This document shows, piece after piece, positions 21,479-34,099 of a stretch of DNA of 64,000 bases; position 1 is the first letter of the stretch, and the number at the start of each line of letters is the position of its first letter. The notes under the pieces are model-generated. The model did not search any database. It saw only the letters and a list, made by a program, of their open reading frames with translations, and was not told where the DNA came from. The DNA is from Siderastrea siderea. Taxonomy: Eukaryota; Cnidaria; Anthozoa; Scleractinia; Rhizangiidae. Location: contig OZ034967.1 in the NCBI GenBank assembly GCA_964030785.1, forward strand, positions 48,767,533-48,831,532, in the 5' to 3' direction. Made by a program: the position numbers and the translations under genes.

Positions 21479-24400
21479 TTACAAATAACTTTCATCAAAA
21501 TTTGCAAAACATTTAAGACTAATATTCTCAGAATGTGACTCCTCTGAGTCACTTGTTAGAACAGTCATTCCGTCTGGATTTTGGCACTCATCCCCCATAC
21601 GGAAGCAGGCCTTAATACCATCGAGTCCAGCATTTTTGCATGAGAAATGACCTCTACATTGCAATTTATGACAACGACAACTGGTTAGTTCCACGAGGCT
21701 TGTTATTGCGGCCGTTTAGTCATTTGAACTGGGTGAAGTTGGTCGTCATTGTCATTGAGGGATACAGGCTAGAGATAAAAGTCCCTGTTTCATTTGCCGT
21801 TCTTTCGTCTAAATCTGGCGTTTGCCCGAGCCGTGCTAAGCTTTCTTGGTGTCTTATGTCTTGGCGTAAAACTTTTTAAGCATTTCGCTTTCCAATTACA
21901 GAAAATGAGCTCGTATAGTCGCATTCTGTCGGGAATTGTCTTATACAGATGTGTCCCAAGTCTTGCAGCAATTTTGTGCACTGGAATGTTTCTTATTCGG
22001 TATTTAAATCCAGTCCGGAACAACAGGTCTCTCCACAGCCAATTTGACGTACCAGCCAGTGTGAAATACGGAGGACGAGCACATCAGTGTCTGGTGACTG
22101 GGCGACAACTCTCGCCACATCCTTCGTAGTATGTTTGGCGTGCTATGGTCTCACGAATCCTTCGCTTTCCCTTCGCATAGACACCGCAAGCTTCCCATTT
22201 TCAAACTCACCACCAATAACAAGGTTCTTGTCTTGAGGAAGTTGCTCCATGGCGCTCTTGCTCCAGGATTCTGATACGAAGGAGACGAGGTTAGTCTTGT
22301 TAATCTTGGATACAAATTTCTTCCACCGTGACTGCTTAGGAACTGGTGTAGATGGACCATTTATAGCAATTTCCAGGGCATTTTCTTCCTTCACTCTGCA
22401 CTCTAACTAGATACTGGCCAATACTGATCAAAGACAATGTCCACCTTATGGCAATCACGTTCTTTAAGTAAAGAAGTGACAATTGCGAAAAACGTTAAGG
22501 CAAGGGCACCAAATGTTACTGCTTCGGAAGATTTTGTCGATTGAATTAGTGCCATACCGTCAATTAAGTGTGCAACTGGCATTCTTGGTCCTATCGGAAG
22601 TCTTGGTTCCACGACGTCGTCAGTTTCTGAGGTCGAAAGGAGGTCACTCTTGGAAGTCTTACGGAAAGATTAATGGAGATAGGGAAGGAAGCGAGCTGGA
22701 AACTTAGAACTTCTTTGATGTCTACATTTCCCACTTTAGCTGCCAGCAAGAGACGACCAACGAAATCTCTGTCTCCGCAGATCGTAAACATTTTCTCATC
22801 GGCTACTTTGACGGCGACTTTCTTCATTGCCAAGTCGGTTGTTTGAATTTTTGAGGCTCGGAAGTGGCTCCCAGAAACGGATCTCACTAGAATTTATATT
22901 AAACGCTTCCGAATGAACTGATTTATCTGGGCACGTCATGTTGTTGTACTTTGCACTAAGCCCTCGGTGATTTCAGTTGGCAAGACAACACCAGTTGCGA
23001 TGCTTAAAAGTTGGTCGGTGTCTTCTGAAAATGGATTTGTCATCAACCCAGAATCAAAACAACCAAAGGGTTTCTGCACGTCACTCTCATCAAAATTTAT
23101 CCTTGAGGATATCCTTCTTTGTGTGTGCTGTTTACGTTAGCCTCATTTAGGTAACACATCTCTTTAAAGGCCGTGGTTATGTTAGCACGTTTGTGGTTGG
23201 TTAAAAACCGCCGATACCTTGCTTGTGGATTCTGACTGATTCCAGTGATACCGCCTTTAGATCTCGAATAACGATTTACGGATTGTTTCAAGGCCATGTC
23301 GGTAGAAGCTTTCGAGAATGGATGGTTTGGACGGCTCACGGATTGATTTCCGTTCATAAATTGCACATGAATGACAGGACGTTTAGAACAAAGCGCAGTG
23401 ATGTCTTGAAGGTAAACTGCAAGCCACCTTTCATAGTACCGTCAGTCCATAGCGAAAAAATAAGGAATAATCGCAGATGTCGCTCTAAGGTGAAGGGACC
23501 AGTCACCGCTTTGGTAAACTGCAGAAGTAGCATTACCGTAGTAATGTACTCGTTCCAAAAGGCGAAAAGCTTAGAGTTGCAATCGGACTCTTCTCTGAAA
23601 GTACTGAAAATGACCAACAATACCTTCATTTCGCAGTTTAAGTCTTCTACACTCTCGGAGACCCCTTTCCTGTTTTCCAATGCACGCTTGCAAGCATCAC
23701 GCTTCTGGGCAACTTTATCCCTTTCAATTTATCTTCTCTATCCTTTCATCCAGCTAAGGAATGATTGCCACCTTAAAAGAAAGAGGGTCTCCATCACAAG
23801 GTTGGATCCCAGACTGTTCGATTTTTATACTTCCTTCCAAGAAGGGCGAAGAAAGTTAGAGCAATGTGGACCCCCCGGACGAATCACTGTATCCTTAAAC
23901 TCACCCTATGGAGACCATTGAATTTGCTTTGCTTTTGCATACATGGTCAGATCAAACCTGACGAATGCGTCGTTATGGCGAATGCTTTCGCCAGCACGGT
24001 GTATATAGTGCTGAGTTCTGTTGACGAGCCCATCATCATTGAGCAGTAACCCACAACAGAGGAACATGGAGCTTCAGAAAACATTGAGGCATTAAAATCG
24101 CTCCAACTTGGTACAGATTGCCTTAGTCGATCAGCTTCCTCGGACTCTTCTGGCATGAATTTTAACATTCGAGTAATTGACCAAACGAGATCAGCATTAC
24201 GTGATGAAACGTCCTTTTCAGTCTGCTAATTTGAAGCTGCTCTTTTTACAGGTGGTTTACCTCGGGACGGACAGTCAAGAATGTCATTGAAGTTTCCACC
24301 TGCTTCAATTCATTTTTTTCTGTTGGAGTGGTTACAGAGGATTTTAGGTTGGCATTCAGGGCCAAATGGCTTTCTTTGGAACACAGCTTCCTCGTTTATG

Positions 24401-27400
24401 TCGTTGTTTTCTGCTGCTGCCTGTATAAAGCCACTGGATGAGATATTGGAAGGCAATACAACTTGGCTTTGCCCAGAGTTTGCACGACTGGTATCGGCGC
24501 TTTCGATTTCGTCGTAAGATGAACTGTTGCCCATGTGATGAGGCATCGTCAAAATCTGCCTCGATCCTGTCAAGTGACGAACTGACGTGGCCAAACTGAT
24601 ATGTTAAGGAAGCTCTATCTGTCCATGTGATGTACAGAGTATGACGTCTTGTGCCAACGATAAAATGTTTCTTTCATCGGCGTCGTTGTGACAGCTACCG
24701 ATGTCATTCTTCTACTCAAATTTGTCATTTACGATGAGCCATCGAAGAAAACAGTACAGTGACAGAGGAACAAGTATCTTGGCCGTAGTTAACGTGATGT
24801 CACTCACACTGAGAGGATGCAGTAAAAATCCTTCGTCGTTTTTTATATCTGCCTTGATCATCTTGGCCGCTTGGTAGATTGGATTCTTGTTGCAGTTCTG
24901 TACTAATAGCGTTACCTTAACCGCAGTTTTCTTCTGAGTTGTGTCTAAACGGTAAAGAACCGCATCGCTTATGATATCCTTCAAGACAGACTTCTCGAGT
25001 ACATGGCATAGTGCATAGTCTAAAACCAGGACTGGACTCTGGACTCTGGTCTCTGGACCCTGGACCCTGGACCCTGAGATGTATATGATATATGATCCAA
25101 ACATCTTCGGCTCTTTTACGAGAATATTCGGCATTCGTCGGCAAACTTCGGAATTCTTCGGAAAATCACCGAATCTTCATCTGTTTTCTTTCATTTTGTT
25201 GAATGAACCATAAATAAAAAATCGCACGACTTTCTCGTGATGTTTTGAGAATTTTCAAAACAGCACACCTACCCTAATTGTACTTGAGGCCTTGCGATTT
25301 CCTATACTTATCTTTTGTGCCTTCCGAGATACAACCTGTAATAGAAATGTAATGAAATCGTGCAAAATAGACTAAGCTCGAGAGATCTCCTTAAATTTGA
25401 ATCGAAACTTTTCGATAAGACGAAAAGAAGGGAAGAGAGGAAAATGCAATGAGGACGGAGTATAGCAATAAAAGCAAACAATGGGAGCCTATTCCTGAAC
25501 CCTTACTAGGAGCCCTTTATACCAGCAATATTCTAGCGGCTCCGATTTCACTTCTGCGAATGCAATTATTATTTTATAGAGAAGAAAAATTACCAGGAAT
25601 ATGAAAACATTTCTTTTATTTTTAGTGTCTGTGCAATTCTCTTTTAGGAAAAAAAACCACATCTTAAGCTTTTCAAAGAATAAAAACCGATCCCAAAAGC
25701 AAAGCAGAGAAAAAAGCAAAGAGCAAATTCGTAATCAAGGGGGTAATTTCCTTTGTAAAGTTGCAAATTTTGTTGACACGCGTCACTTGTTAGTTAATCT
25801 CTAGTGAAATTTACCTAGAAATTGCCTTAATTTACCCGAGGGTCCGCTCAAAGTATCCTTGTTAGGCGGGAGGTCTCGGTACCCGGTAGTTCCAGATAGC
25901 ATTGCTCAAGGGGAACGGGTTCATGTTCGAGATAGCTATGGCCATGGCTCAAGAAAGCCTATTGAACTTTAAATAAAACTTGACATAATCTCGTACACTA
26001 ATTTTTACACATTTTCCTTAATTATCATCATCATCGTCATCGAGAAAGTAACGGTAACAGGAACTAATTAACAAACACCGAGAGAAATGATTTCATTAGC
26101 CTATTTGTAGCTCTTTCGCAATGTGTTGTCTGTGTGGTGCTTGTAAATGGGGATGAAGACCACTCGGAATAACTACCAAAAAGGGAGTAAATGCTGGTTG
26201 CATCAACTTCACACAGTTAGCGGTACAGTGGAAATATACATTGGCCCATTGGCCTCGCTTTTGCGTCCCATTTTGCCAATACTGTCTCCGTATGGCAGTA
26301 ATGATAACCAAGTCATTTGGCATTTCTATTACAAATCGTATCTTGGAAGGCAGAAACAATAAGTACAAGGAATTGCACGGCCTTGAGGCAATTCAGGTAG
26401 GAGTGATGTTTTTAGAGTTCTCAAACCATCAGGAGAGGTCGTGCGATTTTTCGTTTACAGTACATTCAACAAAATGAAAGAAAACAGATGAAGACTCGGT
26501 AATTTACCGAAGAATTCCGAAGTTTGCCGACGAATGCCTAAGGTTCCCGAAAAAGAGCCGAAGATATTTCGATCATATATCATATATATCCCAGAGTCCA
26601 GGGTCCAGAGTCCAGAGTCCAGAGTCCAGTCCTGCTTTTAGACTATGCCCGAGTACACCAGCTCTGGTTTCGTTTTGTTTTGAGGCTGATGGAAAACAGT
26701 GCGATCTGTGAAATGACTCTGAAGTCGTAATTTTACTTCCCGCTTTGTATAGCTCTGGCCAACTACTCCTTTTTCTTATAAGAGAGAAATGTACCTTGTC
26801 AAGAGAGACCACATGTCATAAGCTTTTCCAGCTTCGGGGTTTTCGCCAATTTCATCAGCCAACTTTTGAAATGCTCGTTAATAAAATGAGGTTACGTCAC
26901 CGACTTCTAATTTCGAATTTTGGATTTCAAAGTTTCTCTTCCCTACGTAACAAGCATGGCATGCTTTATGATATTTTGCCTTCGCCACAATTAAGTCGTT
27001 GTTAAATCCTCGAAGAACGTGAAGCATTTCTTCATCCCCTTTGGCCTTCTCTGCATCCATGATTGTAGTACAAGCTCCGAAGGTGGAAACAGTGTGCATT
27101 GCATCATATTTTTGTGTGTAAGATTTTTGCAAAAGAAGCACTTTGACCAGTCATTGGTTGTAACCTTTGATCGTGACACCAGCATGATCTTGAACATTCT
27201 CTGTTTTCTCTTTCATGGTACTACGCGTTTTTCCATTCAGGTTTATTTTCTACCGTATTTTACATTTTCATGGCTGTTGTGCGATGCATAACAAGAGGAA
27301 TGCCACAAAACCCTTGCTATTTTCCTTAATTTTCTGACGTTCAGGGGCAAATTCTTCTTAAACATCATCCTGACGAATTTGCAATTTTGATATTAAATTG

Positions 27401-27559
27401 ACAGTCGACGAATTGGGCTGTTCGTAATTTTTCTTTACTGTCTGCCTGGCAGATTATGCATTTCAAATAAGAGCTTGTACTACAGGTACGTGGCCTCTTC
27501 AACGGAGGTGGCACAGGAAATTGGGTGACATCGTTACTGTCACTATTCGCATCTGCCAT
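21479..27559 (-). pseudogene. Decayed multicopy element-type gene (zinc-finger start, nuclease-like core, Cys-rich end)
   Basis: Minus-strand segments in broken frames line up in one order. N-terminus at 27559 (MADANSDSNDV, then a CIICQ motif); a second Cys pair KCFFCKN near 27130 and AKAKYHKACHACY near 26920; KILVPLSLYCFLRWLI near 24740; SVRHLTGSRQIL with GFIQAAAENNDINEE at 24594-24310; FWNEYITTVMLLLQF near 23560; VDxMA-like IDGMALIQ with DIVFDQYW at 22612-22403; SPDTDVLVL near 22060; a Cys-rich end (ELTSCRC...GHFSCKNAG) at 21694-21479. The IDGMALIQ...DIVFD...DTDVLVL acidic blocks look like a PIN/FEN-type nuclease fold. I recognise the arrangement as one that recurs in cnidarian genomes but cannot name the family. 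Several frameshifts and a 1.65-kb insertion make it non-functional. Confidence 0.65.
25004..26649. mobile_element. hAT-like non-autonomous insertion with 8-bp target duplication
   Basis: CGAGTACA is duplicated at 24996-25003 and 26650-26657. The ends share GCATAGTCTAAAA and CAGGACTGGACTCTGG in inverted orientation. The inverted homology then continues about 180 bp through CGGCAAACTTCGGAATTC to TCATTTTGTTGAATG. Subterminal GGACTCT/GGACCCT repeats are present. No transposase frame is visible. The 8-bp duplication fits hAT-type insertion. Removing the element plus one duplication leaves the surrounding minus-strand frame continuous. Confidence 0.85.
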
Positions 27560-27962
27560 TATGGCTGAAAATAAATTTAACATTGTAAGTGAGAGAAAAT
27601 ACGACAAATAATTAAACCCTGATAATTTTGTCATGTATTTTTAAAATATGTTTTTCTTATTCAAATTCCCTCAAGTATTTTTCATAGTTCTTTCTTTAGC
27701 CACAATCATACCATACATAAATGTCAAAATTTCACATTCAAATATGAGATCAAAAAGTATTGTTCTATTTGAGTGAAGACAAGAGCAGTTGGTGAATCTT
27801 ATAACAAATGCTTAATTTTTGCAAACAAGTACGTGTTCGCTCTCAGTCGTTGTTTTTATACACAAAATATTCTTACAATCCTAAAAGTAATAAATGTAAA
27901 GAAGATCCTCGCAGTTATTAACGCAACTTATGCAGTTGCGAAAAGAAAGCCTGAAAAAATCA

Positions 27963-28033
27963 GGCTTGCAGTAATTCGAACCCTGACCTCTGCGATACCG
28001 GTGCAGCGCTCTAACCAATTGAGCTAACAAGCC
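27963..28033 (-). tRNA. tRNA-like (Thr-type) sequence, probably SINE-derived
   Basis: On the minus strand: GGCTTGT acceptor start, D-arm TAGCTCAATTGGTTAGAGC, an anticodon arm with GGT in the anticodon position, and T-arm GGTTCGAAT. The base before the anticodon is C, not the usual U33, and the T-stem and 3' acceptor are mispaired in this copy. Likely not a functional tRNA. Confidence 0.5.
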
Positions 28034-28241
28034 AACTGGGAGCTGGTAATTAAATTGGTTCGTAATATACCCGGGAAAGATGAAGATGAAATTATGAATA
28101 TATGAAATTCACATATTTGAACTGCGGAATGAAGAAATAAATGCATCCCGCAGTTCAAATATATGAATTTCATATATTCATAATTTCAACTTCATCTTTC
28201 CCGGGTATATTACGAACCAATTTAATGACCAGCTCCCAGTT

Positions 28242-28312
28242 GGCTTGTTAGCTCAATTGGTTAGAGAGCTGCACCGGTATCGCAGAGGTCAGAGTTCGAA
28301 TCCCGACAAGCC
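28242..28312 (+). tRNA. tRNA-like (Thr-type) sequence, second arm
   Basis: GGCTTGT...ACAAGCC acceptor strands pair fully and box A/B-like segments are present (TAGCTCAATTGG, AGTTCGAATCC). T-stem mismatches and the absence of U33 persist. It is best read as the tRNA-like head of a SINE within the palindrome. Confidence 0.5.
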
Positions 28313-28395
28313 TGATTTTTTAGGCTTTCTTTTCGCAACGGCATAAGTTGCGTTAATAACTGCGAGGATCTTCTTTACACTTATTTCTTCATTCC

Positions 28396-30483
28396 GCAGT
28401 TCAGATATATGAATTTCGTATATTCATAATTTAATCCTAAAAGTGTTTGTCAAAAATTTCTTAAAATCCGTGCATGGCTGCTTCAATCTTGTGACCAAAA
28501 TTATAATTACACATGCAAGACAACGTGCTACCAACTTGTAATTTAATGTGTGGGAATTAGGTATTGAAGCTATAACAAGGCCAGATAAGATAATAAGACA
28601 TTTATGTGTTCCTGTTTCAAATAGTGCCAACGCGGTTCTAGACTCTTACCTTTGTCAACACTGCTACCATGGCTCCTTTTATTTGTCTCTGTTTATGTTA
28701 AGTCTATCCACGACTGATCATCTTCGTAAAGCATGAAAGTGAGGCTCCATAAAATGCCTGATTGACAGCTTTTATTTAAGTTTTTAAGTTCTAAAGTTTT
28801 AACTTCTAGTGCTGATCAATTTAAAAAATTGACTCCTTTTTTTATCTGCAAAGAGAATACTTACGCTGCAAATGCTTTTCAATAATAATAATCTGTCTTC
28901 AGTTGACAAAATACATATCAAAAGTGACAATAATTTTGATGATATTAAAAAATATTAACAAATTACAAAAGAATGACAATTATTAATTACACAGACATTA
29001 ATCAATTAATAAATTATATTTAAATGCTAGCCTATTTACAAAACTATTTTTAAAACGCTCATTGTGTATTTAATTTGCGGCAAAGTAATACAGGAAGATT
29101 TAAGTTCCCATGATGTGGCTTGTGTACGAGGTAATGTCACAAAGTGGGTGGTTCTTATTCGAGCTAATCTTTTGAAATAGCCTGCGATTAGATTTCTCAA
29201 GCAGTTAATGGATAATAATTACTTTCGAGATGTAGTGTCTCTTATAACATCTCTTAAGAAGACACTGCACTGAATTCAGGTCTGATCCACTTGCTCCGTA
29301 CACTGAGAAGCGACAGCTTTTAGCCCTTAGCTTCCGGACTAGTACAGAATTCAAAGACATATCATTGACTTTTTAATCTATCTCACTTAAACAAATTGAC
29401 TTCGCCTGGAACTCAAATCAAACTAAATCAAACTGGCACTCGATAAGTGAAAAATGCTTGGGTGAAAACGGATATCACAAACAAGTACTTTAAAACTTCT
29501 TAACGTTCAAAATATAATAAGAAATTGTGGCATTTGCTATCCATCGTTTACCAGGAAAACCTTTAAATTAAGCTTTAAACAAGGTTAATTACAGCCTTTC
29601 TAAAAAAAAAGAACCTTGAGTGACCGTTGGCTGGTTGCGAGAGCTAACGTTGAAATCAGCCAAGGTATGAGACAACTTTCTTTGTTTAGCCAGAGGATTG
29701 CATAATGTATCTGGTAATCAACTCTGGATTGGCGTAGCTTCGAGATTTCTTATGGGTCGAAATCATAACGCAGGGTTTTTGATGACTGTTTTACGGGCCG
29801 GCAGGCAATGGACGCAATCTTCTTTATTAGCCTTGTCACTGTATTTGTATCATATGGGTTGTCTTTTACTAGACACTAGACGTTGGATGTTTCACTAAAG
29901 ACAGGAAAAATTGTTAGAAACGTTGTTTCTTTTCCCACGGTGGCTTAATAATCGATAAACATTTGGTGCGGTCTCCAGATTTTGTTGTCGTACTTTCTGG
30001 CCCGTTTCCTTTGTTTTCTTGGCTTAGCTTTCTTTGTACTGGATGTTGTTCAGTGATGACAAAATCATTCATCTGGTACTCTTGCTGTTCTTTAATACCT
30101 CTCATTCCCAGGTGGGTGACATCATTCTACCAAACAAAATAAAGCAGTGCCCGGGAATTTGTAAAGCAATCGCTCCTGACTACCACATCTTATTTCGACT
30201 GGCTGAGCAGCAACATTCGGTTTGTTTTCGAGGCCTTTCTTCTTCAAATCGTTATCCTTTATAGAAAGTATGCTGGTACACAACTTCTTCAAACAGTCAG
30301 CATCAGATGATTCCTTGTCGTCGAAGTTGTCCGGTGGCGGTGTACAGGGCCGTTCGAGAAAATAAAAATTTTTAAAGTGTATGTCAGAGTGCTATGAAGT
30401 GAGCAACAGCCCTAGAATTTCCCCTTGCCACAAGGCCTTGAAAAGGAAATTACCGATTAATAATGAGGAACAAAGAATAATCT
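28396..30483. other. No gene seen
   Basis: AT-rich. Short frames only; no recognised motif or strong repeat. Confidence 0.5.
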
Positions 30484-30555
30484 TTGACCCCGATCTTCGG
30501 ACCCACGACCTTTGGACGAGATCATTGTCGCTCTAACTAACTGAGCTACGAGGCC
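30484..30555 (-). tRNA. tRNA-like SINE head
   Basis: On the minus strand GGCCTCGTAGCTCAGTTAGT, then TAGAGCGACAATGATC and GGTCGTGGGTCCGAAGATC resemble box A and box B of a tRNA-derived promoter. The acceptor stem is not intact. It is SINE-type, not a tRNA gene. Confidence 0.5.
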
Positions 30556-30559
30556 AAGC

Positions 30560-31994
30560 TGGGAGGAGGTCTTGGGAATTAAGATATTTAAGTCGTGTCA
30601 ATGGAAAATTACGATATTAAAGATATTTTAATAAAGATATTTAAGTCGCGGCTCGAGAAAATACCTTCGTACACCGTTTCACTGTTTCAGTAAGTTTGTA
30701 AGGTATCTAGCCCATATTCCTTTCCTTCGCTTTCTTTTGTCGTTTGTCGCCTTACTAGGAAGAAATACCTCGGGCGCTGTTGTGCTTCTTGTTTTGCAAC
30801 TGTGTTGAGATTTAGTTCTATGCCATCCTTTTCTATATGTAATAATAGTACGCGGCGGACTTATGTGTTTTTACTTTTCCTCGTGTTTTCTGAAAACATA
30901 CCTTCTTTGAAGAGGGGTGATTAGTCTTGAGTGTCAGCAACAGTGCAGGGAACGGCTTTGGTAACTGTATGTCAGTTTCTTTCGGCTTCTCCAGTCTATC
31001 CTTGTGTTTTCTCTGTGTTGTTTTTGATAGCGAATTGCTGTAATGTTGAGCATAAACGGCTTTTGTAGGCTCTCTAAAAAGTCAAACCTCAGTGCAATTT
31101 AGGAGGACATTGACGCACAACCCACGTACTTTTCAAAATCTCAGCTTTATTTAGACCAGGATCTACTCATGCTCAATCTTACAACTGCTGGCCAAATGTA
31201 TAATGTCCCCATTGTTTTCATCGCGCAGTCCTTCGATTGAACACATGCGTTTTATACTAAGATGAAATCACGCTAATTTTAAGGTAAATCTAGCCTAATG
31301 ATAAAATCTTTTAATAATACTATGACACGGCAAAAACGCAAGGGTGAGAGCATCTAATCGTTCTTTCCCACTGTAGAACGGTGGGGGATTCAAGTCTGTT
31401 TGTACATCCGGGATAAGTAGAGGTTCTTTTAAAGAAAAAGTTAATTAAGACAGAAGAGCTGAGCTTGTTTAAATGCAGATCTATTATGACCCAAAAATGT
31501 TTCCTGTTTTCAGAGTTTCCCTAGAACTAGGACTTATTGTTTTTTGCCTTTATAGTAGAGCAAAAATTACACCATTAGAGACCCGTTTTTGTCCCAAGAG
31601 TCTGCGCAATCCTTTAGGTTTGCTTCAAAAGGATCGCGGGCACTATCGGCCAGGATGATAGATGCGTTCTTTAGAATGTTTTTTTTGTTTAAGAAAGTTC
31701 TTTATTTACTACACTTAATAAATGAACACTTTGACTATGAATACACGTACCTACTCATTTTTTGTTGGTTTTTCTTTCTAACATGAGTTTTAGCTGTATC
31801 TCTAATTTACCGATGGCCAGATAAAACGAAGGCCAAAGTGCTTGCCAAAGTGCCTGCCCAATAAAATGCAGCACAAAATATCTAACAATACAATACGTCT
31901 TTATAACTCTCACATAACTCTTTACAATCTTGTCTGAAATTGCACGTATATGCAGAAAACAGTTAAAGTGCTGAGATCTCTTCCGTCTTGGATG
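30560..31994. other. No gene seen
   Basis: No supported feature before the GPCR tail exon that ends at 31995. Confidence 0.45.
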
Positions 31995-33336
31995 TCAAAC
32001 ATCTAGTTGTAACGTTTGGATCTGGGTGATTCTTGGATTTAAGTTAGGTTGAGAAATGCCACAAGGCTCCTTTAGAAAAAGTAAGAATGCTGTCCGAAAC
32101 CTTAAAGGAAAGAAAAAATAGTTGTTTTAACAGTTTTATTAAAAGACATTCAGCGTACTCTATGGCGAATACGCGAATCTGATTGGCTCAGTCGTCATTG
32201 ACTACGACCTCATAGTCAATTATTTTGTGCTTACCAAAATAATGACCATTTGGTTATCATTACGAAGCCTTGCAATTGGTCTCGTTGTGTAATTGTTGAA
32301 TCGAGACTTAGTATCCCAACAAAACATCAACATTTCTCTTCAGTCCCTAAATTTCTTGTATACTGCCAAATGTCACCAAAGGTACAACTAAATTGGTTTA
32401 AAGATTTTACATAACAAAACAGAAGAAAACACAATATATCACAAGGATAATGGCTGCCCCTTAAATTTTTAGTCGCAGGAAATCTTACCTTCTTGTCTTA
32501 AGTGAGTAGATGATAGGGTTCACCATGCTGCTTAAGTGTGTCAAGAAAAACGCTAGAAAGTGAGGCCATGAGCCGTGAATTCTGGCGATGTTGTGCAGTA
32601 GCATTGGGAAAACGCCCATGCAGAAAAATGTGGCGCACGTCAAGCCGATTGTCTTGGCAGTCTTCACGTCGCTTTTAACTTGTTTTGCTCTGGAGGTGAA
32701 GGGCGAGATGCGCTTTCTGTGGTTATGCACAGTGAACCAAATAGCCCCTCCCAAAATCAGCATGATTGTGAAAGGAACCAGATAGCCTGGTATGATAAAA
32801 TGTCTTCCAAACTTCTTTAAGTAGTGCATCCTGTACACTAATAATGGGGCGTCACCAACATCGATATTGAGTCCCAACGTGAACATGCCATACGTGTAGG
32901 CCGCTGCCAGAAGCCACACGCAAACAACTGCCACTTTGGCTTTGTTGATGGTCTTCCATGAATGGTAGCGAAAACCGTGTACAATGGCACCAAAGCGATC
33001 CATCATGAGAACAGTTAGGTTGGCAACTGTCAGGTACATGAACAGGACGTACCATGTTACGATGAGCCAGGAGGTCCTACGGCCCCTGAGGTAGGGCACC
33101 TTACAGATGTACCACATGATCATAAGTGGCATGTTAGAGACCGCGTTGAGGATGTCAACCACAGCTAAGTTTACCACCAGAATATTGGGCACTGTTCGCA
33201 ATGTTTTAAACCGGACGAGCAGGACACAAATTATGCTGTTTCCTATTATCGATCCGATGATAACCAGGACGATCAGGACAATGCGTATGACTGTGTCTCT
33301 ATCGTGACAAGAACTCTTCTGGATTGTCACATTCAT
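31995..33336 (-). CDS. Rhodopsin-class GPCR, copy A (two exons)
   Basis: A seven-helix plasma-membrane receptor, ligand unknown. Exon 1 is 33336-32489 and exon 2 is 32100-31995, a 388-bp GT-AG intron splitting an Arg codon; 317 residues predicted. The start is fixed by a TGA two codons upstream. TM1 about 17-42 (GN at 32-33), TM2 54-77 (D61), TM3 90-112 followed by DRF at 113-115 instead of DRY, TM4 133-155 (W141), TM5 179-203 (P188), TM6 228-251 (P244), TM7 257-277 ending NPIIY. There is an N-glycosylation sequon at N2. The usual TM3/ECL2 disulfide cysteines are absent. Exon 2 gives FRTAFLLF (helix 8) and a PCG site likely palmitoylated, with stop TGA at 31997-31995. If unspliced, the protein would stop after KTRR. 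Splicing is inferred from sequence. Confidence 0.85.
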
Positions 33337-33900
33337 TTCTCACTAAAATTTAGTCATGAAACCTCTCAAGTCAAGGCTTGATCTTCAAATGACTGTCGAC
33401 TCTTATCAGCAGTCCAAAAATTGCCCTTGTTTGTTTAATGCAATAAGATGACGAAAGTCTTCATAACTTTTCTACTACATCTGTTGGAAGGTCGGTGTTT
33501 TTGTTCGTTGCCAGTTGCTGGAATTAGTATGTTGAGATGCTGCACATTCTTAACCTGAGTTCAGCCTCTGAGCTCTTTCAGTGTCTTTTGGCTTTCTTGT
33601 AGATCCTTTATTTGCAACCAGTCTCTCTGAACAGTTCATATGCAGCGAGATGGCATCTATGAACCATATTACAGGAACGTTACCTCTTGTACTGGACGAC
33701 GTGTCGATGAGTGGTCGTCAAATGTACAATCCAAAACAAGGGCAGCTGCAAAAAATATCAGACATGATAACCTTGTAGTTTATAACGTTTGTTTGCTTGT
33801 TGACAAAACTATATAGTGCTTGCTTTACGAACTTCTGGTCTCTACAAACGCGACAATGTGTTTTTCTCTAGGGCCAAACGTTTTGATTAACGGATGTTTT
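33337..33900 (-). promoter_or_regulatory. Conserved 5' flank of GPCR copy A
   Basis: The flank is shared in inverse orientation with 48480-49019, for example the CTGCATATGA...GAGACTGGTTGCAAA block and GAACTCAGAGGTTAAACTCAG-like sequence. Conservation may simply reflect recent duplication. No specific promoter element is identified. Confidence 0.35.
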
Positions 33901-34099
33901 TTTCACCTTCATGGTAAACAAGATAATGTTTCTAATTACTATCTTATTTTACGGAGATTTTTACCTAATATTTGAATCCCTTTAACTAGGCATTGTATAC
34001 GAATTTTAAGCGCAGTTTGGCATCTCAGTGATACTCTTTTGGCGGCCCTCAGTAAAAAAAGGGCTCAGCAACGGATTGCTATTTGTGATCTTCAACAGT

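Larger units (their letters stand above)
27886..28395. repeat. Palindromic repeat with two tRNA-like cores
   Basis: Arms of about 240 bp (27886-28135 and 28145-28395) are inverted copies. Each contains a tRNA-like segment, a GGCTTTCTTTTCGCAAC block, GCGAGGATCTTCTTTACA and a CATTCCGCAGTTCAAATATA block. It looks like two SINE-type copies in tail-to-tail arrangement, or a foldback element built from one. Confidence 0.75.

Noticed and set aside
23223..23921. 232-codon plus-strand open frame
   Set aside because: It is antisense to the ordered minus-strand motifs of the decayed gene (for example FWNEYITTVMLLLQF) and has no recognisable domain of its own.
28242..28312. Functional tRNA-Thr gene
   Set aside because: U33 is absent, the T-stem is mispaired, and the sequence lies inside a repeated palindrome.
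32588..33307. Frames antisense to GPCR copy A (and the equivalents at 49049-49774)
   Set aside because: Shadows of the receptor coding sequence.
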